DNA of 64,000 bases from an uncultured Butyrivibrio sp. Lineage in GTDB: Bacteria > Bacillota > Clostridia > Lachnospirales > Lachnospiraceae. This document shows, piece after piece, positions 40,930 to 50,686 of the stretch. The notes under the pieces were generated by a model that saw only the letters and a list, made by a program, of their open reading frames with translations, was not told where the DNA came from and did no database searches. The stretch covers positions 1-64,000 of the forward strand of contig CAMVNV010000001.1 of assembly GCA_947168935.1 (NCBI GenBank), read 5' to 3'. Both the position numbers and the translations under genes were made by a program. The first letter of the stretch is position 1; each line of letters opens with the position of its first letter.

Positions 40930-42273
40930 TCAGCCTATCTGTTCTATAACAAGCTCAAGAGCTTTATCAAGCTGATTATCTACGCCTTTTTCTGCAGCAT
41001 CAACATCGTATTCTATCTCAACATCCGGATCGATACCAGTTCCATGAATATTGATACCATTAGGTGTGTAATACTTACTTACAGTAAGCTTAACTGCAGT
41101 TCCATCGCTAAAAGGAATGATCCTCTGAACGATTCCTTTTCCGTAGGTTGTAGTACCAACAAGGGTTCCTATTCCATAATCCTTGATCGCTCCTGCAAGG
41201 ATCTCTGAAGCGCTGGCAGAATAGCCATTAACAAGTACTACCATAGGCAGATCGAATTCATTTTCACCATCGCAGTCATAATCAACTCTGTTGCCATTTT
41301 TATCAACTGTATAAACAATTGTTCCCTTTGGAAGAAGCTGATTAGCTATCTCACAAACTGTATCAAGGTTTCCTCCAGGATTGGATCTAAGGTCTATCAC
41401 AAGGCCCTTCATTCCCTGCTCTTTAAGAGTCACAAGTGCATCTGTAAACTGGTCACTAGTTACTGTATCAAACTCTGTGATCTGGATGTATCCGATGTAG
41501 CCTTCCTTCATTTCATACTTAACAGTTGGTGTCTGAATCTGGCGTCTTTCAACTTCGATCTCAAGATAGTCAGATTCACCTTCTCTTACTACTGTCAAAA
41601 GAACTTTAGTGTGTTCCTCACCTTTAACATTACGTATGAACTCTTCAAGAGTCATTGATTCAGTGAGCTTGCCATCAACCTTATAGCAGATATCGCCATC
41701 CTTAAGTCCTGCTTCCTGGGCTGGTGATCCGTCCATAACTCCGGCAATAACAGGAAGTCCTGTTGTATCATCAGTACTTATATAAGCACCTATTCCATAG
41801 TATGTACCGGTAGTATCTTCCATGAGCGCAGTAAGCTCTTCCTCTGTGTAGTAAACAGAGTATACATCTCCGAGACTGTCGAGCATTCCCTCATACATAC
41901 CATCTGCGAGAGTCTGAGTTGATATATTTTCAGAATCGATATAGTACTCATCAATAGTTTCTTCAAGAAGCTGAAGTTTAGCCATTGTTTCATCATTGAC
42001 TACTGAATCATACTTATCAACACTAGATCCTTTATTATCTGAATCTTCTTTTCCACTCTTACTGTTATTATCGCTGGCCTGAGAAAACGAAATCTCATGT
42101 GTATACGAATCCTTATTAACAAGCGCTATACTTACGGAAAATACAACCGTGCTCAGGAAAACTCCTGCTAAAGCTCCAAGGAAAAAAGTACCCCAATGAA
42201 ACTTTTTTCCTTGCTGCGGTGGATTTTCACCACCCAATCCATAGATCATCTCATTTTCATTATCCATTTCCAA
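40930..42273 (-). CDS. ctpA: S41-family C-terminal processing peptidase with PDZ domain
   Basis: YYGIGAYISTDDTTGLPVIAGVMDGSPAQEAGLKDGD; LRSNPGGNLDTVCEIAN; NGYSASASEILAGAIKDY; TYGKGIVQ. Confidence 0.93.
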   Translation of the reverse strand: MEMDNENEMIYGLGGENPPQQGKKFHWGTFFLGALAGVFLSTVVFSVSIALVNKDSYTHEISFSQASDNNSKSGKEDSDNKGSSVDKYDSVVNDETMAKLQLLEETIDEYYIDSENISTQTLADGMYEGMLDSLGDVYSVYYTEEELTALMEDTTGTYYGIGAYISTDDTTGLPVIAGVMDGSPAQEAGLKDGDICYKVDGKLTESMTLEEFIRNVKGEEHTKVLLTVVREGESDYLEIEVERRQIQTPTVKYEMKEGYIGYIQITEFDTVTSDQFTDALVTLKEQGMKGLVIDLRSNPGGNLDTVCEIANQLLPKGTIVYTVDKNGNRVDYDCDGENEFDLPMVVLVNGYSASASEILAGAIKDYGIGTLVGTTTYGKGIVQRIIPFSDGTAVKLTVSKYYTPNGINIHGTGIDPDVEIEYDVDAAEKGVDNQLDKALELVIEQIG

Positions 42274-42330
42274 TAAAACCTTTCTATACTTTTGCTTATT
42301 TTATTTATATGCTAAAAGCAGGGAAATCAC

Positions 42331-43575
42331 TTATTTAAGGTAATTCCACGGGCTAACATACGACCCATTTAGACGTACACCAAAATGAAGGTGAGGTCCT
42401 GTCGATCTTCCTGTAGATCCAACTGCTGCTATATTCTGTCCCGCTGTTACTTCCTGACCGGTAGAAACATAAAGAGCTGACGCATGCATGTAGATGGTAT
42501 AAAGCCCATCACCATGGTCTATCATAATATAGTTGCCCATTGTGCTTGAATATGCAGCTGCTACAACTATCCCTGCATAAGCAGCCAGTATACTAGAACC
42601 TGTTGGTGCTGCAAGGTCTATACCATTATGCATCTTCTCAATTCCAAGAGTCGGATGCATTCTCATACCAAAGTCATCTGAGATTCTTGTATAAGCAGGA
42701 CATGGCCAGGTAAACATACCGCCATCATACGTCCTTTTATTCTGTTGTGCAAGTTTTGCTTTATCTGCTTCAACTGCTTTTTCCAAAGCAGCAATTGTTT
42801 CATTTTCTTCTGCTATCTGAGCCTCATACTCTTTTATGGCAGCTTCCTTATCGGATATATCGGCATTTACTGCAGAAAGCTGTGTCTGTTTTTCTGCAAG
42901 AAGTGCTTCCATACTTGCCTGCTCCGCCTCAACATCAGCTTTGGCTTCTTCAAGTGTTGCCTGCTCTTCTTCAAGAGCTTCCTGTGTAAGAGCTATGAGC
43001 TGCGTTGTAAGTATGTATTCCTGAAGCTTTCTGTTATCATATGCGGAAAGCTCTGTAATATATTCAGCCTTATTAAGCATATCTCCGTAGCTGTCTGACT
43101 GGATCAGTAGTTCCAGAAGGTAAGTGTCACCTCGTTCATACATGAACCTGATCCTTTCCTTCATGGACTCATACTGCTGTTGCTGCTGCTCCTTAGCTGC
43201 TTCCAGTTCAGCTTTTGTTTCTTCGATCTCTGCCTCTTTATCTGTTATCTGCTCTTCAAGCTCGTCAATATTGGCCTGCATAGAAGATAAAGAAGCATCC
43301 AGCTCAGAAATATAAGCATTCAGATCACTTTTATCTTTTTCAAGTTCCTTCTTAACCTCTTCAATGTCCGTCAGAGATGACTTCATTGCATCACGCTCTT
43401 TTTTAGCATCATTGATCTGGTTTTCTTTTTCTTTAATACTTTCTTCCGTGACATCTGCATAGCTTTTGATGGTAAATCTATCTGATGCAAATGTGATACA
43501 AAATGTCACCATCAATATGAGTGCAACTAACCCTCGAAAGATTCTTTTATTACAAATATGTCTTTTCTTAATCAA
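42331..43575 (-). CDS. envC: Murein hydrolase activator (EnvC-like coiled coil + M23 peptidase)
   Basis: Signal peptide, long coiled coil, MHNGIDLAAPTGSSILAAYAG, MIDHGDGLYTIYMHAS, GPHLHFGVR. Confidence 0.9.
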   Translation of the reverse strand: MIKKRHICNKRIFRGLVALILMVTFCITFASDRFTIKSYADVTEESIKEKENQINDAKKERDAMKSSLTDIEEVKKELEKDKSDLNAYISELDASLSSMQANIDELEEQITDKEAEIEETKAELEAAKEQQQQQYESMKERIRFMYERGDTYLLELLIQSDSYGDMLNKAEYITELSAYDNRKLQEYILTTQLIALTQEALEEEQATLEEAKADVEAEQASMEALLAEKQTQLSAVNADISDKEAAIKEYEAQIAEENETIAALEKAVEADKAKLAQQNKRTYDGGMFTWPCPAYTRISDDFGMRMHPTLGIEKMHNGIDLAAPTGSSILAAYAGIVVAAAYSSTMGNYIMIDHGDGLYTIYMHASALYVSTGQEVTAGQNIAAVGSTGRSTGPHLHFGVRLNGSYVSPWNYLK

Positions 43576-43598
43576 GTAAAGTTTCCCCCAAAAGCAAA

Positions 43599-43701
43599 AA
43601 TAATCCGTTTAAGGACGCTAATAAGTCTTTGTGCCAATATGCTGTTTGAATCACCACATGATCACAAAGACCTTAACCACTCACACCCCTAACGGATTAT
43701 T
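43599..43701 (-). ncRNA. Candidate structured RNA element between ftsX and envC
   Basis: Outer stem AATAATCCGTT(43599-43609)/AACGGATTATT(43691-43701), inner stem GTCTTTGTG(43625-43633)/CACAAAGAC(43663-43671); minus-strand transcript runs into a U run. Confidence 0.45.
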
Positions 43702-43761
43702 ACAGATTAATGATTTTAGTATGTTCTCAAAATGCTCTTTTGGAACATATTTAATTTATGC

Positions 43762-44667
43762 TTATACCCCAAGATGTCTACGAACTGTAAATGCACTTCC
43801 AAAGAAGCCTATTCCAACTCCGATCAGCACTGAAATCGGAACTAGTGATTCATAAATATGCTGCACCGGTAAGAATGTCAGCAGATTACTGAGTATGGAA
43901 TAATGTGTAGTTATATAAGTTACTACTTTACTGTACAGAAAATAAATAACTATAAGCGGAATAATAGATCCGATGATACCAATAAGTATACCCTCGATTA
44001 CGAATGGCGCTCTGACAAAATAGTCTGTAGCTCCTATATATTTGGCAATTGTTATCTCGGACTTTCTTACTGATATTCCTATTGTAACCGTATTGCTTAT
44101 AAGGAATACAGATACACACAGAAGTATCAATATGATTCCAACAGAAATAAGCGCTATAAGCTTATTCATACCACTAAGAGTTGATGCTGTGATCTCTGAT
44201 CTTCTTACTTCTCTTACAAGAGTCTGATGACTTTCAAGATAAGTTACAAGAGACGGCTGAAGTGAAACATCAGTCATGTATATCTGAAGGTTAGCAGAAT
44301 CCTGAAGCGGGTTCTCCGTAAATCCATCAGCATATTCTCCAAGATAATCAGTCTTGAAGCTCTCCCATGCAGCCTCAGCTGAAACATATTCAACCTTGCT
44401 TACTTCTGTTCTGTTCTGAATCTCTGCCTGGAAAGCAAGTATCTGCTCTTCTGTAGTTCCCTCCTTAAAAAATACAGTTACAGAAACTCCCTCTTCAGCA
44501 GTCTTAACAATATTTGAAAAGTTAACAATTATCGAATAGAACGTACCGAGAAGGAAAAGACATGCAGCTATAGTTGCGATGGATGCAAGTGTGTACCAAC
44601 GGTTTCTTGTTAGATTTCGAAATCCCTGGCCTATTGTATAGAAAAAAGTACTAATAATCCTCATCAT
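43762..44667 (-). CDS. ftsX: Cell division protein FtsX
   Basis: TIGQGFRNLTRNRWYTLASIATIAACLFLLGTF; ECD; four TM; adjacent ftsE. Confidence 0.95.
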   Translation of the reverse strand: MMRIISTFFYTIGQGFRNLTRNRWYTLASIATIAACLFLLGTFYSIIVNFSNIVKTAEEGVSVTVFFKEGTTEEQILAFQAEIQNRTEVSKVEYVSAEAAWESFKTDYLGEYADGFTENPLQDSANLQIYMTDVSLQPSLVTYLESHQTLVREVRRSEITASTLSGMNKLIALISVGIILILLCVSVFLISNTVTIGISVRKSEITIAKYIGATDYFVRAPFVIEGILIGIIGSIIPLIVIYFLYSKVVTYITTHYSILSNLLTFLPVQHIYESLVPISVLIGVGIGFFGSAFTVRRHLGV

Positions 44668-45388
44668 CGATATATACGCCCTTCTCAGCGTCGTCTACTA
44701 TGACGCCTTTTTTCATTGTAATAACGCGTTTCTGCATTGCATTGACAATCTCACGGTTATGAGTAACCATGACTATGGTCGTACCATTCTCGTTTATCTT
44801 CTCCAAAAGCTTCATGATCTCCCATGAAGTATTAGGATCAAGGTTACCTGTCGGCTCATCTGCCAAAAGAATAGATGGCTTATTAACAAGTGCTCTCGCA
44901 AGAGCGACACGCTGCTGCTCACCTCCGGAGAGCTGAGTTATCTTATTCTTATACTTGCCGGCAAGACCAACTGTAGCTAAGATCTTTGGTACATTTCTGC
45001 GAATTTCACTTCCCGGTTTCTGAATGATGTGCTGAGCAAACGCAACATTCTCATAAACATTACGATCAGGAAGTAGTCTGAAATCTTGGAATACTATGCC
45101 GAGATTTCGGCGGAATTTAGGTATCTTACGATGCCTGATATGATTCAGGTTGTACCCCATTACCGTGATCTCACCTTCTGTAGCAGTGAGCTCACGAAGA
45201 AGGAGTTTTATAAGTGTTGACTTACCTGAACCGGAATCTCCAACGATAAATACAAATTCACCCTTTTTAATGTGAAGCGACACACCATCCAGAGCAGGAG
45301 ATCCCGTTGTGTAAGATTTAGTAACATTCTCAAGTGTTATTATTTCATCGCTGGGGATCCTTCTCCTCTTTCTTCGCGCTTTTTCCAT
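44651..45388 (-). CDS. ftsE: Cell division ATP-binding protein FtsE
   Basis: FVFIVGDSGSGKSTLIKLLLRE, LSGGEQQRVALARALVNKPSILLADEPTGNLDP. Confidence 0.97.
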   Translation of the reverse strand: MEKARRKRRRIPSDEIITLENVTKSYTTGSPALDGVSLHIKKGEFVFIVGDSGSGKSTLIKLLLRELTATEGEITVMGYNLNHIRHRKIPKFRRNLGIVFQDFRLLPDRNVYENVAFAQHIIQKPGSEIRRNVPKILATVGLAGKYKNKITQLSGGEQQRVALARALVNKPSILLADEPTGNLDPNTSWEIMKLLEKINENGTTIVMVTHNREIVNAMQKRVITMKKGVIVDDAEKGVYIDDEDY

Positions 45389-45448
45389 CCATTGTCCTCT
45401 CCATAAGTCCCGCAGCTTCTCCCTTATATATGCAACCGGACTTATTTT

Positions 45449-46537
45449 TTAATATTCGAATTTTTCCATGTATTTCATGTACTTAACAACCATAAGCGCG
45501 ATCTTGAAAGTAATAGCGTCCTCAAATACGCGCAGATCAAGACCTGTACTCTTCTGAAGCTTGTCCAGACGATATACAAGAGTATTACGGTGTATAAAGA
45601 GCTGTCTTGATGTCTCTGATACATTAAGGTTGTTCTCGAAGAATTTATCGATAGTAACAAGAGTCTCCTCATCGAAATCATCAGGGTTCTTGCCACCAAA
45701 TATCTCTTTAATGAACATCTTGCAAAGCGGGATAGGAAGCTGATAAATAAGTCTTCCGATTCCAAGTTCGCCATAGCTGATGACCTTACGGCCTTCAAAG
45801 AAGATCTTACCTACATCGAGAGCCATCTTAGCTTCCTTGTATGAACGGCTGACTTCCTTGATCTCTTTAACAGTTGTACCAACAGCAATGCGCACTCCCT
45901 TAAGACCTTCCTTCTCAAGTTCAGAAGCAAGACCTGCTGCAAACTTACTGATCTCCTGAGGAGTATCAAGTGAAGATACGTCTTTAACTATGATAACATT
46001 ATCCTCATCAACCTCAGTTACAAAATCATCACCTGTTGATCCGATGTGAGTTCTTGTAAGTTCAAGTGCACCTGCATCCCTTCCATTATCTGACTCCATG
46101 ATCATAGTAACTCTAGGAGAATCAGACTGAATATGGAGCTTCTTGGCACGTGAATAAATATCAACAAGAAGGAGGTTATCAAGAAGAAGGTTCTTGATAA
46201 AGTTATCCTTGTCAAAACGCTCTTTATATGCAACAAGCAGGCTCTGAAGCTGGAATGCTATCATCTTGCCAAGCATATAGATATTCTCGCCACTTCCTCT
46301 GGCAATAAGAATATACTCAAGCTGCTGCTCGTCATATATTTTGAAATACTGCTGTCCCTGAATTTCCTGGGAATCTGCAGGAGATGCTACAAACTCTCTT
46401 GCGGAAACAGAAACATCTGCAGCTTCAGCCAGTGTAGATGCAACCTCTTTGCCGTCGACATCAAGTACACAAAGCTCAACGTGCGCGATGTTCTTAAGGC
46501 CATCAATCGTATTCTGTAATATCTGATTTGAAATCAT
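45449..46537 (-). CDS. CdaR/PucR-type HTH transcriptional regulator
   Basis: C-terminal TIDKFFENNLNVSETSRQLFIHRNTLVYRLDKLQKSTGLDLRVFEDAITFKIALMV. Confidence 0.85.
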   Translation of the reverse strand: MISNQILQNTIDGLKNIAHVELCVLDVDGKEVASTLAEAADVSVSAREFVASPADSQEIQGQQYFKIYDEQQLEYILIARGSGENIYMLGKMIAFQLQSLLVAYKERFDKDNFIKNLLLDNLLLVDIYSRAKKLHIQSDSPRVTMIMESDNGRDAGALELTRTHIGSTGDDFVTEVDEDNVIIVKDVSSLDTPQEISKFAAGLASELEKEGLKGVRIAVGTTVKEIKEVSRSYKEAKMALDVGKIFFEGRKVISYGELGIGRLIYQLPIPLCKMFIKEIFGGKNPDDFDEETLVTIDKFFENNLNVSETSRQLFIHRNTLVYRLDKLQKSTGLDLRVFEDAITFKIALMVVKYMKYMEKFEY

Positions 46538-46750
46538 TTATGAAGTGCCCCTTTCATTTCACAAGATTAGATATTTCCCCCTTGCTATATTGTAAAGCAC
46601 TTTAGTGAAAAAATCTATAATTACACAGTGTTTTTTTGTGAATTATTAATAGCTAAAGTGGTTTTTGGTCATTTTCGGGGTGTAAAAATAATTTTTGTCG
46701 TAAAAAATTGCACAAAAAACAAATTATATATCATTTACAAGGCGTAAACA

Positions 46751-46758
46751 GCCGATAT
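46751..46758 (+). promoter_or_regulatory. Possible sigma-28 (SigD) -10 element upstream of the yjfB-like gene
   Basis: GCCGATAT matches the SigD -10 core; no good TAAA -35 at standard spacing. Confidence 0.4.
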
Positions 46759-46780
46759 GAATAATAAGATATGATTGAGT

Positions 46781-46809
46781 ATACACTTTTTCTTTTTCAA
46801 AAAGTGTAT
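46781..46809 (+). promoter_or_regulatory. 5'UTR hairpin upstream of the yjfB-like gene
   Basis: ATACACTTTTT-ctttttc-AAAAAGTGTAT, 11-bp perfect stem between the -10-like box and the RBS. Confidence 0.6.
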
Positions 46810-46835
46810 TCAGTCATCCCGCACAAGGAGGTGAG

Positions 46836-47039
46836 GTGAATATGGATATAGCTAGTCTTTCTACCGCATTATCCATGAGCAAACTTCAAAACGACTTTGG
46901 CGTTGCGATGTTTGCTAAACAGCTCGATACTTACCAGGACATGGGGGATGCCATGACGCAGACCCTCGATGCGATAGGCAAGCAGATGGAGCTGTCAGTT
47001 AATCCAAGTGTTGGCAGCAGTTTTGACGCTTCGGTATAA
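46836..47039 (+). CDS. YjfB-family putative motility protein
   Basis: Strong RBS AAGGAGGTGAGG; MDIASLSTALSMSKLQNDFGVAMFAKQLDTYQDMGDAMTQTLD. Confidence 0.8.
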   Translation: MNMDIASLSTALSMSKLQNDFGVAMFAKQLDTYQDMGDAMTQTLDAIGKQMELSVNPSVGSSFDASV

Positions 47040-47079
47040 CGATTCAGATCTGAATCTTAAGAAAGTCAGTGCAGCCAGG

Positions 47080-47110
47080 GCACGGCAACTTTATGTTGCC
47101 GTGCTTTTTT
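47080..47110 (+). terminator. Intrinsic terminator after the yjfB-like gene
   Basis: GCACGGCAAC-tttat-GTTGCCGTGC followed by TTTTTT. Confidence 0.93.
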
Positions 47111-47124
47111 GTCAGCACAAAACT

Positions 47125-48006
47125 TTATTCATCGGCCTTATCTGTCTTTCGGATTCCTCTTTCAAATATCTCGATCTTGCCTTCTTTCAAGAGTCTTCCT
47201 ACAGCACGCTTAAATTCATTTTTACTCATTGAGATCTTATCCCTGATAATATCAGGACTTGCCTTGTCCGTAAAAGGAAGAACGCCGTTGTAAGCATCTA
47301 TCTCTTCAAGTATCCTCTTGGCATCTATATCCATCTGCTCAAGAGTCTTTTCTCTGATACTAAGAGTAAGCTTGCCATCCTCACGAACAGAAATGACCCT
47401 GGCATTAACTGTATCTCCTATCTGGATATCACCATAAAGTTCTTTCTTAGGGATCAGTGCTGAATACTTATCATCAACAGCAACAAATGCGCCAAAGTTA
47501 TCGCTCATCTCATATACGACACCAGTAACACGAGACTCCTTTTCATAAGGACTGTCTGTATCTAGATATTCATATACATTCATCGTTACACACAGACGGC
47601 TTGATTTGTCTATATAAAGGGCGCAGAGAACTTCCTCACCCTTTCTTACTCTTCTGGTCTGCTCATGGAATGGAAGAAGGACATCTTTTTCAAGTCCCCA
47701 ATCCATGAATGCACCTATTTTGCCAACATCAGTTACAGTGAGTCTTCCCACCTGATGCAGCATGAGCTTTGGCTCAGACAAAGTTGAGATAAGTCTGTCG
47801 TCAGAATCCTTATAAAGGAATACTTCCAGCTTATCTCCGATCTTACAATCCTTTGGAACCTGTTTTTTGGGAAGGAGGACTCTTTCACTTCCATCAGTCC
47901 CCTCTTCGGCAAGATATATACCAAAATCAACTTTTTTGGTAACCACCAGGGTCTGCTTTTCGCCTAAATTAAACATTTCGTTCCTCCTTTCCGGAACTTG
48001 ATCCAT
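47125..48006 (-). CDS. CvfB/YitL-like S1-domain RNA-binding protein (likely start MFNLGEKQ near 47976)
   Basis: GVYLAEEG-like and S1 repeats: VGKIGAFMDWGLEKDVLLPFHEQ, GDTVNARVISVREDGKLTLSIREK. Confidence 0.87.
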   Translation of the reverse strand: MDQVPERRNEMFNLGEKQTLVVTKKVDFGIYLAEEGTDGSERVLLPKKQVPKDCKIGDKLEVFLYKDSDDRLISTLSEPKLMLHQVGRLTVTDVGKIGAFMDWGLEKDVLLPFHEQTRRVRKGEEVLCALYIDKSSRLCVTMNVYEYLDTDSPYEKESRVTGVVYEMSDNFGAFVAVDDKYSALIPKKELYGDIQIGDTVNARVISVREDGKLTLSIREKTLEQMDIDAKRILEEIDAYNGVLPFTDKASPDIIRDKISMSKNEFKRAVGRLLKEGKIEIFERGIRKTDKADE

Positions 48007-48751
48007 GCTCTTGCATAATTTCTACTACGCAATAAGCTTTACCGTTTTCATCATTAAGAGAAACAGTATCTACTTTACTGTCTCCATCTATATTAGTACA
48101 GCATACCGGATACAAAACATCTCCAAGATGGGCCTGCATCCTATATTCTGCACGGAGCCTTTTTATTACAGGCATTTTCTCGCTGTCATTTTCAAACGAT
48201 CTGACAACGTCTATGCCAATGCCGATATATTGATTGTTGTTTACATGCTGATTAGTATCAAGATGATAAGGCTGTATCAATATTTCTTCTGCCGCTCTTA
48301 TATCTCCTTCTTTGGGAAAAGAGATTTTACGAGACAGATAATCCATTGGAAGCTTTTCTCCTATTGGGTATCCCGCTACCATTTCAGGAGTTACCTTTGC
48401 AGGTCTTCCTGTTTTCATATTAAGAAGCGCCCATACAGAGTTGGCAACTGCGAGTCTTTCACCATCTTCTGTATCCATGAAGAAATTTCTGCATCCTATA
48501 AAGCCTTTGATCTCATATGGAATTGTACCGATTATAATTTTTTCGCCAAGTTTGGGATATCTTGAAACATCAACCTGCCATGAGTTTACAACCCATGCCA
48601 GGTCCTGAGGTTCAAGATATTCAAGCCCAATCCCGCTATCTTCCGACTGGAATGTAGAGCAATCCTGAAAATAATTCATAAGGGCCTCCATAGACAGGAA
48701 GCCCTGAGAGTTTATCTCGCTATATCTGATTCTAGAATTAAAATAATACAT
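47969..48751 (-). CDS. Acyl-ACP thioesterase
   Basis: RIRYSEINSQGFLSMEALMNYFQDCSTFQSEDSGIGLEYL; HLDTNQHVNNNQYI. Confidence 0.9.
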   Translation of the reverse strand: MYYFNSRIRYSEINSQGFLSMEALMNYFQDCSTFQSEDSGIGLEYLEPQDLAWVVNSWQVDVSRYPKLGEKIIIGTIPYEIKGFIGCRNFFMDTEDGERLAVANSVWALLNMKTGRPAKVTPEMVAGYPIGEKLPMDYLSRKISFPKEGDIRAAEEILIQPYHLDTNQHVNNNQYIGIGIDVVRSFENDSEKMPVIKRLRAEYRMQAHLGDVLYPVCCTNIDGDSKVDTVSLNDENGKAYCVVEIMQEHGSSSGKEERNV

Positions 48752-48787
48752 AAAGTTTTTCCGTCAAATTATGAAACATTCAAATTG

Positions 48788-50398
48788 TTATCTTTTCACT
48801 ATTATCGAGTTAAGATCTGAAACGCCGATAGTAGCAGCTGCAGCATTTATATACTGCTGTGCATTGGCACCGTCAAGATTCTGATAATATGTGTATGCCT
48901 GCTTATGGGCACCGCCCTGTGTCACAAGTCCAAGTGCAAGACCCTGAGCAAGCTCTGCAGATGCATCCATTTCCTTGTTATAGATAAATGCATCAATATG
49001 CTGGTTGTTCATTGCAACTTCATACGCATAAGTGATGGCAGCTGCCTGAACAGCTTCACCGGCGTGTGAGCTGTATCCAACCTCACTACAGATGATGGAT
49101 CTTACTTCTCCATTTGGAGCTCTGAACGGCTGTGTGCACATATAATCTGTTACTACTTCGATATTCTGCATTGCAACATATGGTGAAGAAATATCATGTG
49201 TTACATACTTAGTTGAATTAGCCCATGCATAGCTGTTTGTAAGAGGTACATCATATGGATGAACTGCAAGTGACCAATTGATGTTACCCTCAGATGAAAT
49301 GTAGGAATTGAAAAGATCAAGGTACTCTTTTCCTGCATAATATTTGTTAGGCTCGTTGGTTGTAGCCCACATCTGATCAATACATGTATATACATTAGCG
49401 TTAGCATTCTGTGACTTTATAGCATTATAGAATACACGGAATGCATTAGCATTCTGAACTGCAAAAGTTGTAGCATCAACGTTGGACATGTAGTTCCAAA
49501 GGTATCTAGCGTTGATCTCATTACCGATTACGAAGTTATCGATCTGTCCAAGGCCCTGGTTACTGTATCTTGAAGCAAGGAATGAACCTATAGCTGCAAG
49601 AAGTTCAACACCTGCCTGATCTGCTGCATTATATGCATAGTATGAATGTCCTGCTGATCTTGAGAGAGGGTTGATAGATGTAAGGTCGGCATGCCAGTCA
49701 TTTAAAAGAACCATAGTACAGGAAATGCCGTTCTGCTTGAACATGGATATAAGCCAGTCGTAAGCCTGAACAGTTCCTGCATTAAAGGAATATGTCTTGC
49801 CATTATAATTATAGGTTATCTGAGCTCCGCTCTTATTAAGAAGCTGAGACATAAGAAGGTTATATGAACACTGGTCGATTCCAAGAGTTACGATATCACC
49901 TGAATGGATCATTGTAGACTCAGGAATAATACCCTTCTTTCCTGCCTGTACCCTTGCTACAGTATGTGTAGCTATAGCCTCAGGATTAGTAATATAAGCT
50001 GCATTACTTACCTGAGTCATAACACCGCCCTGTGATGTTGCTACTACAAATTTCTTGTAGAGCATTGAGTTTGCGGTATTGTTATTAAGCGGCACTGTAA
50101 AGGTTGCTGATGTTCCTACAGCTGCAGTTGCAACCTGTGTACCTTTGACACCTGTATCATAAACGTTCTGTGCATACAGATGATAAAGCCCATCTGCACT
50201 TGACGGAACACTTGAAGTAGTAGCCTTGATCACAACATTAGAACCGCTTATGCTGGCACTAAGTGATACAAAACCATCCGCATGTGCTGTAATACCAGCC
50301 TTATCTGTGTACATCATTGACACAAGTACTAGTGCTGTACAAAGAATAGCACATACGCCCCTTTTAACCCCTGCAACAAATCTGTTGTTCCCTCTCAT
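48788..50398 (-). CDS. Secreted DUF5722-family protein (glycoside-hydrolase-like TIM barrel)
   Basis: Signal peptide; TVARVQAGKKGIIPE; IDNFVIGNEINARYLWNYM; SLAVHPYDVPLT; IICSEVGYSS. Confidence 0.7.
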   Translation of the reverse strand: MRGNNRFVAGVKRGVCAILCTALVLVSMMYTDKAGITAHADGFVSLSASISGSNVVIKATTSSVPSSADGLYHLYAQNVYDTGVKGTQVATAAVGTSATFTVPLNNNTANSMLYKKFVVATSQGGVMTQVSNAAYITNPEAIATHTVARVQAGKKGIIPESTMIHSGDIVTLGIDQCSYNLLMSQLLNKSGAQITYNYNGKTYSFNAGTVQAYDWLISMFKQNGISCTMVLLNDWHADLTSINPLSRSAGHSYYAYNAADQAGVELLAAIGSFLASRYSNQGLGQIDNFVIGNEINARYLWNYMSNVDATTFAVQNANAFRVFYNAIKSQNANANVYTCIDQMWATTNEPNKYYAGKEYLDLFNSYISSEGNINWSLAVHPYDVPLTNSYAWANSTKYVTHDISSPYVAMQNIEVVTDYMCTQPFRAPNGEVRSIICSEVGYSSHAGEAVQAAAITYAYEVAMNNQHIDAFIYNKEMDASAELAQGLALGLVTQGGAHKQAYTYYQNLDGANAQQYINAAAATIGVSDLNSIIVKR

Positions 50399-50484
50399 TA
50401 AATATCTCTCCTTGTTTTTTAATTACAATGCGCCCACTTAGACGCAACATCTATTCCATTATACAGGAAAACCATAAAAAAAGA

Positions 50485-50516
50485 AAAGCTCTACAGCTAA
50501 ATAACTGTAGAGCTTT
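50485..50516 (-). terminator. Terminator downstream of tRNA-Gln
   Basis: AAAGCTCTACAG-ctaaataa-CTGTAGAGCTTT with flanking A/T runs. Confidence 0.85.
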
Positions 50517-50526
50517 TTGAATCAAG

Positions 50527-50599
50527 CTGGGCTAGCAGGATTCGAACCTGCGAAGTGACGGAGTCAGAGTCCGTTGCCTTACCGCTTGGCGATAGCCCA
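50527..50599 (-). tRNA. tRNA-Gln (anticodon CUG)
   Basis: Minus strand TGGGCTATCGCCAAGCGGTAAGGCAACGGACTCTGACTCCGTCACTTCGCAGGTTCGAATCCTGCTAGCCCAG; 7-bp acceptor, GGTTCGAATCC T-arm, anticodon loop CTCTGAC. Confidence 0.95.
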
Positions 50600-50686
50600 T
50601 CGACAAGATAAAAGTATACGCACTTCTATCATCCATGTCAACAGTTTTTTTAACGATTTTTTATTTTCGAAAATCCGCGCTTTGTA

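Noticed and set aside
48005-48565. 186-aa plus-strand ORF
   Set aside because: Antisense to the acyl-ACP thioesterase gene
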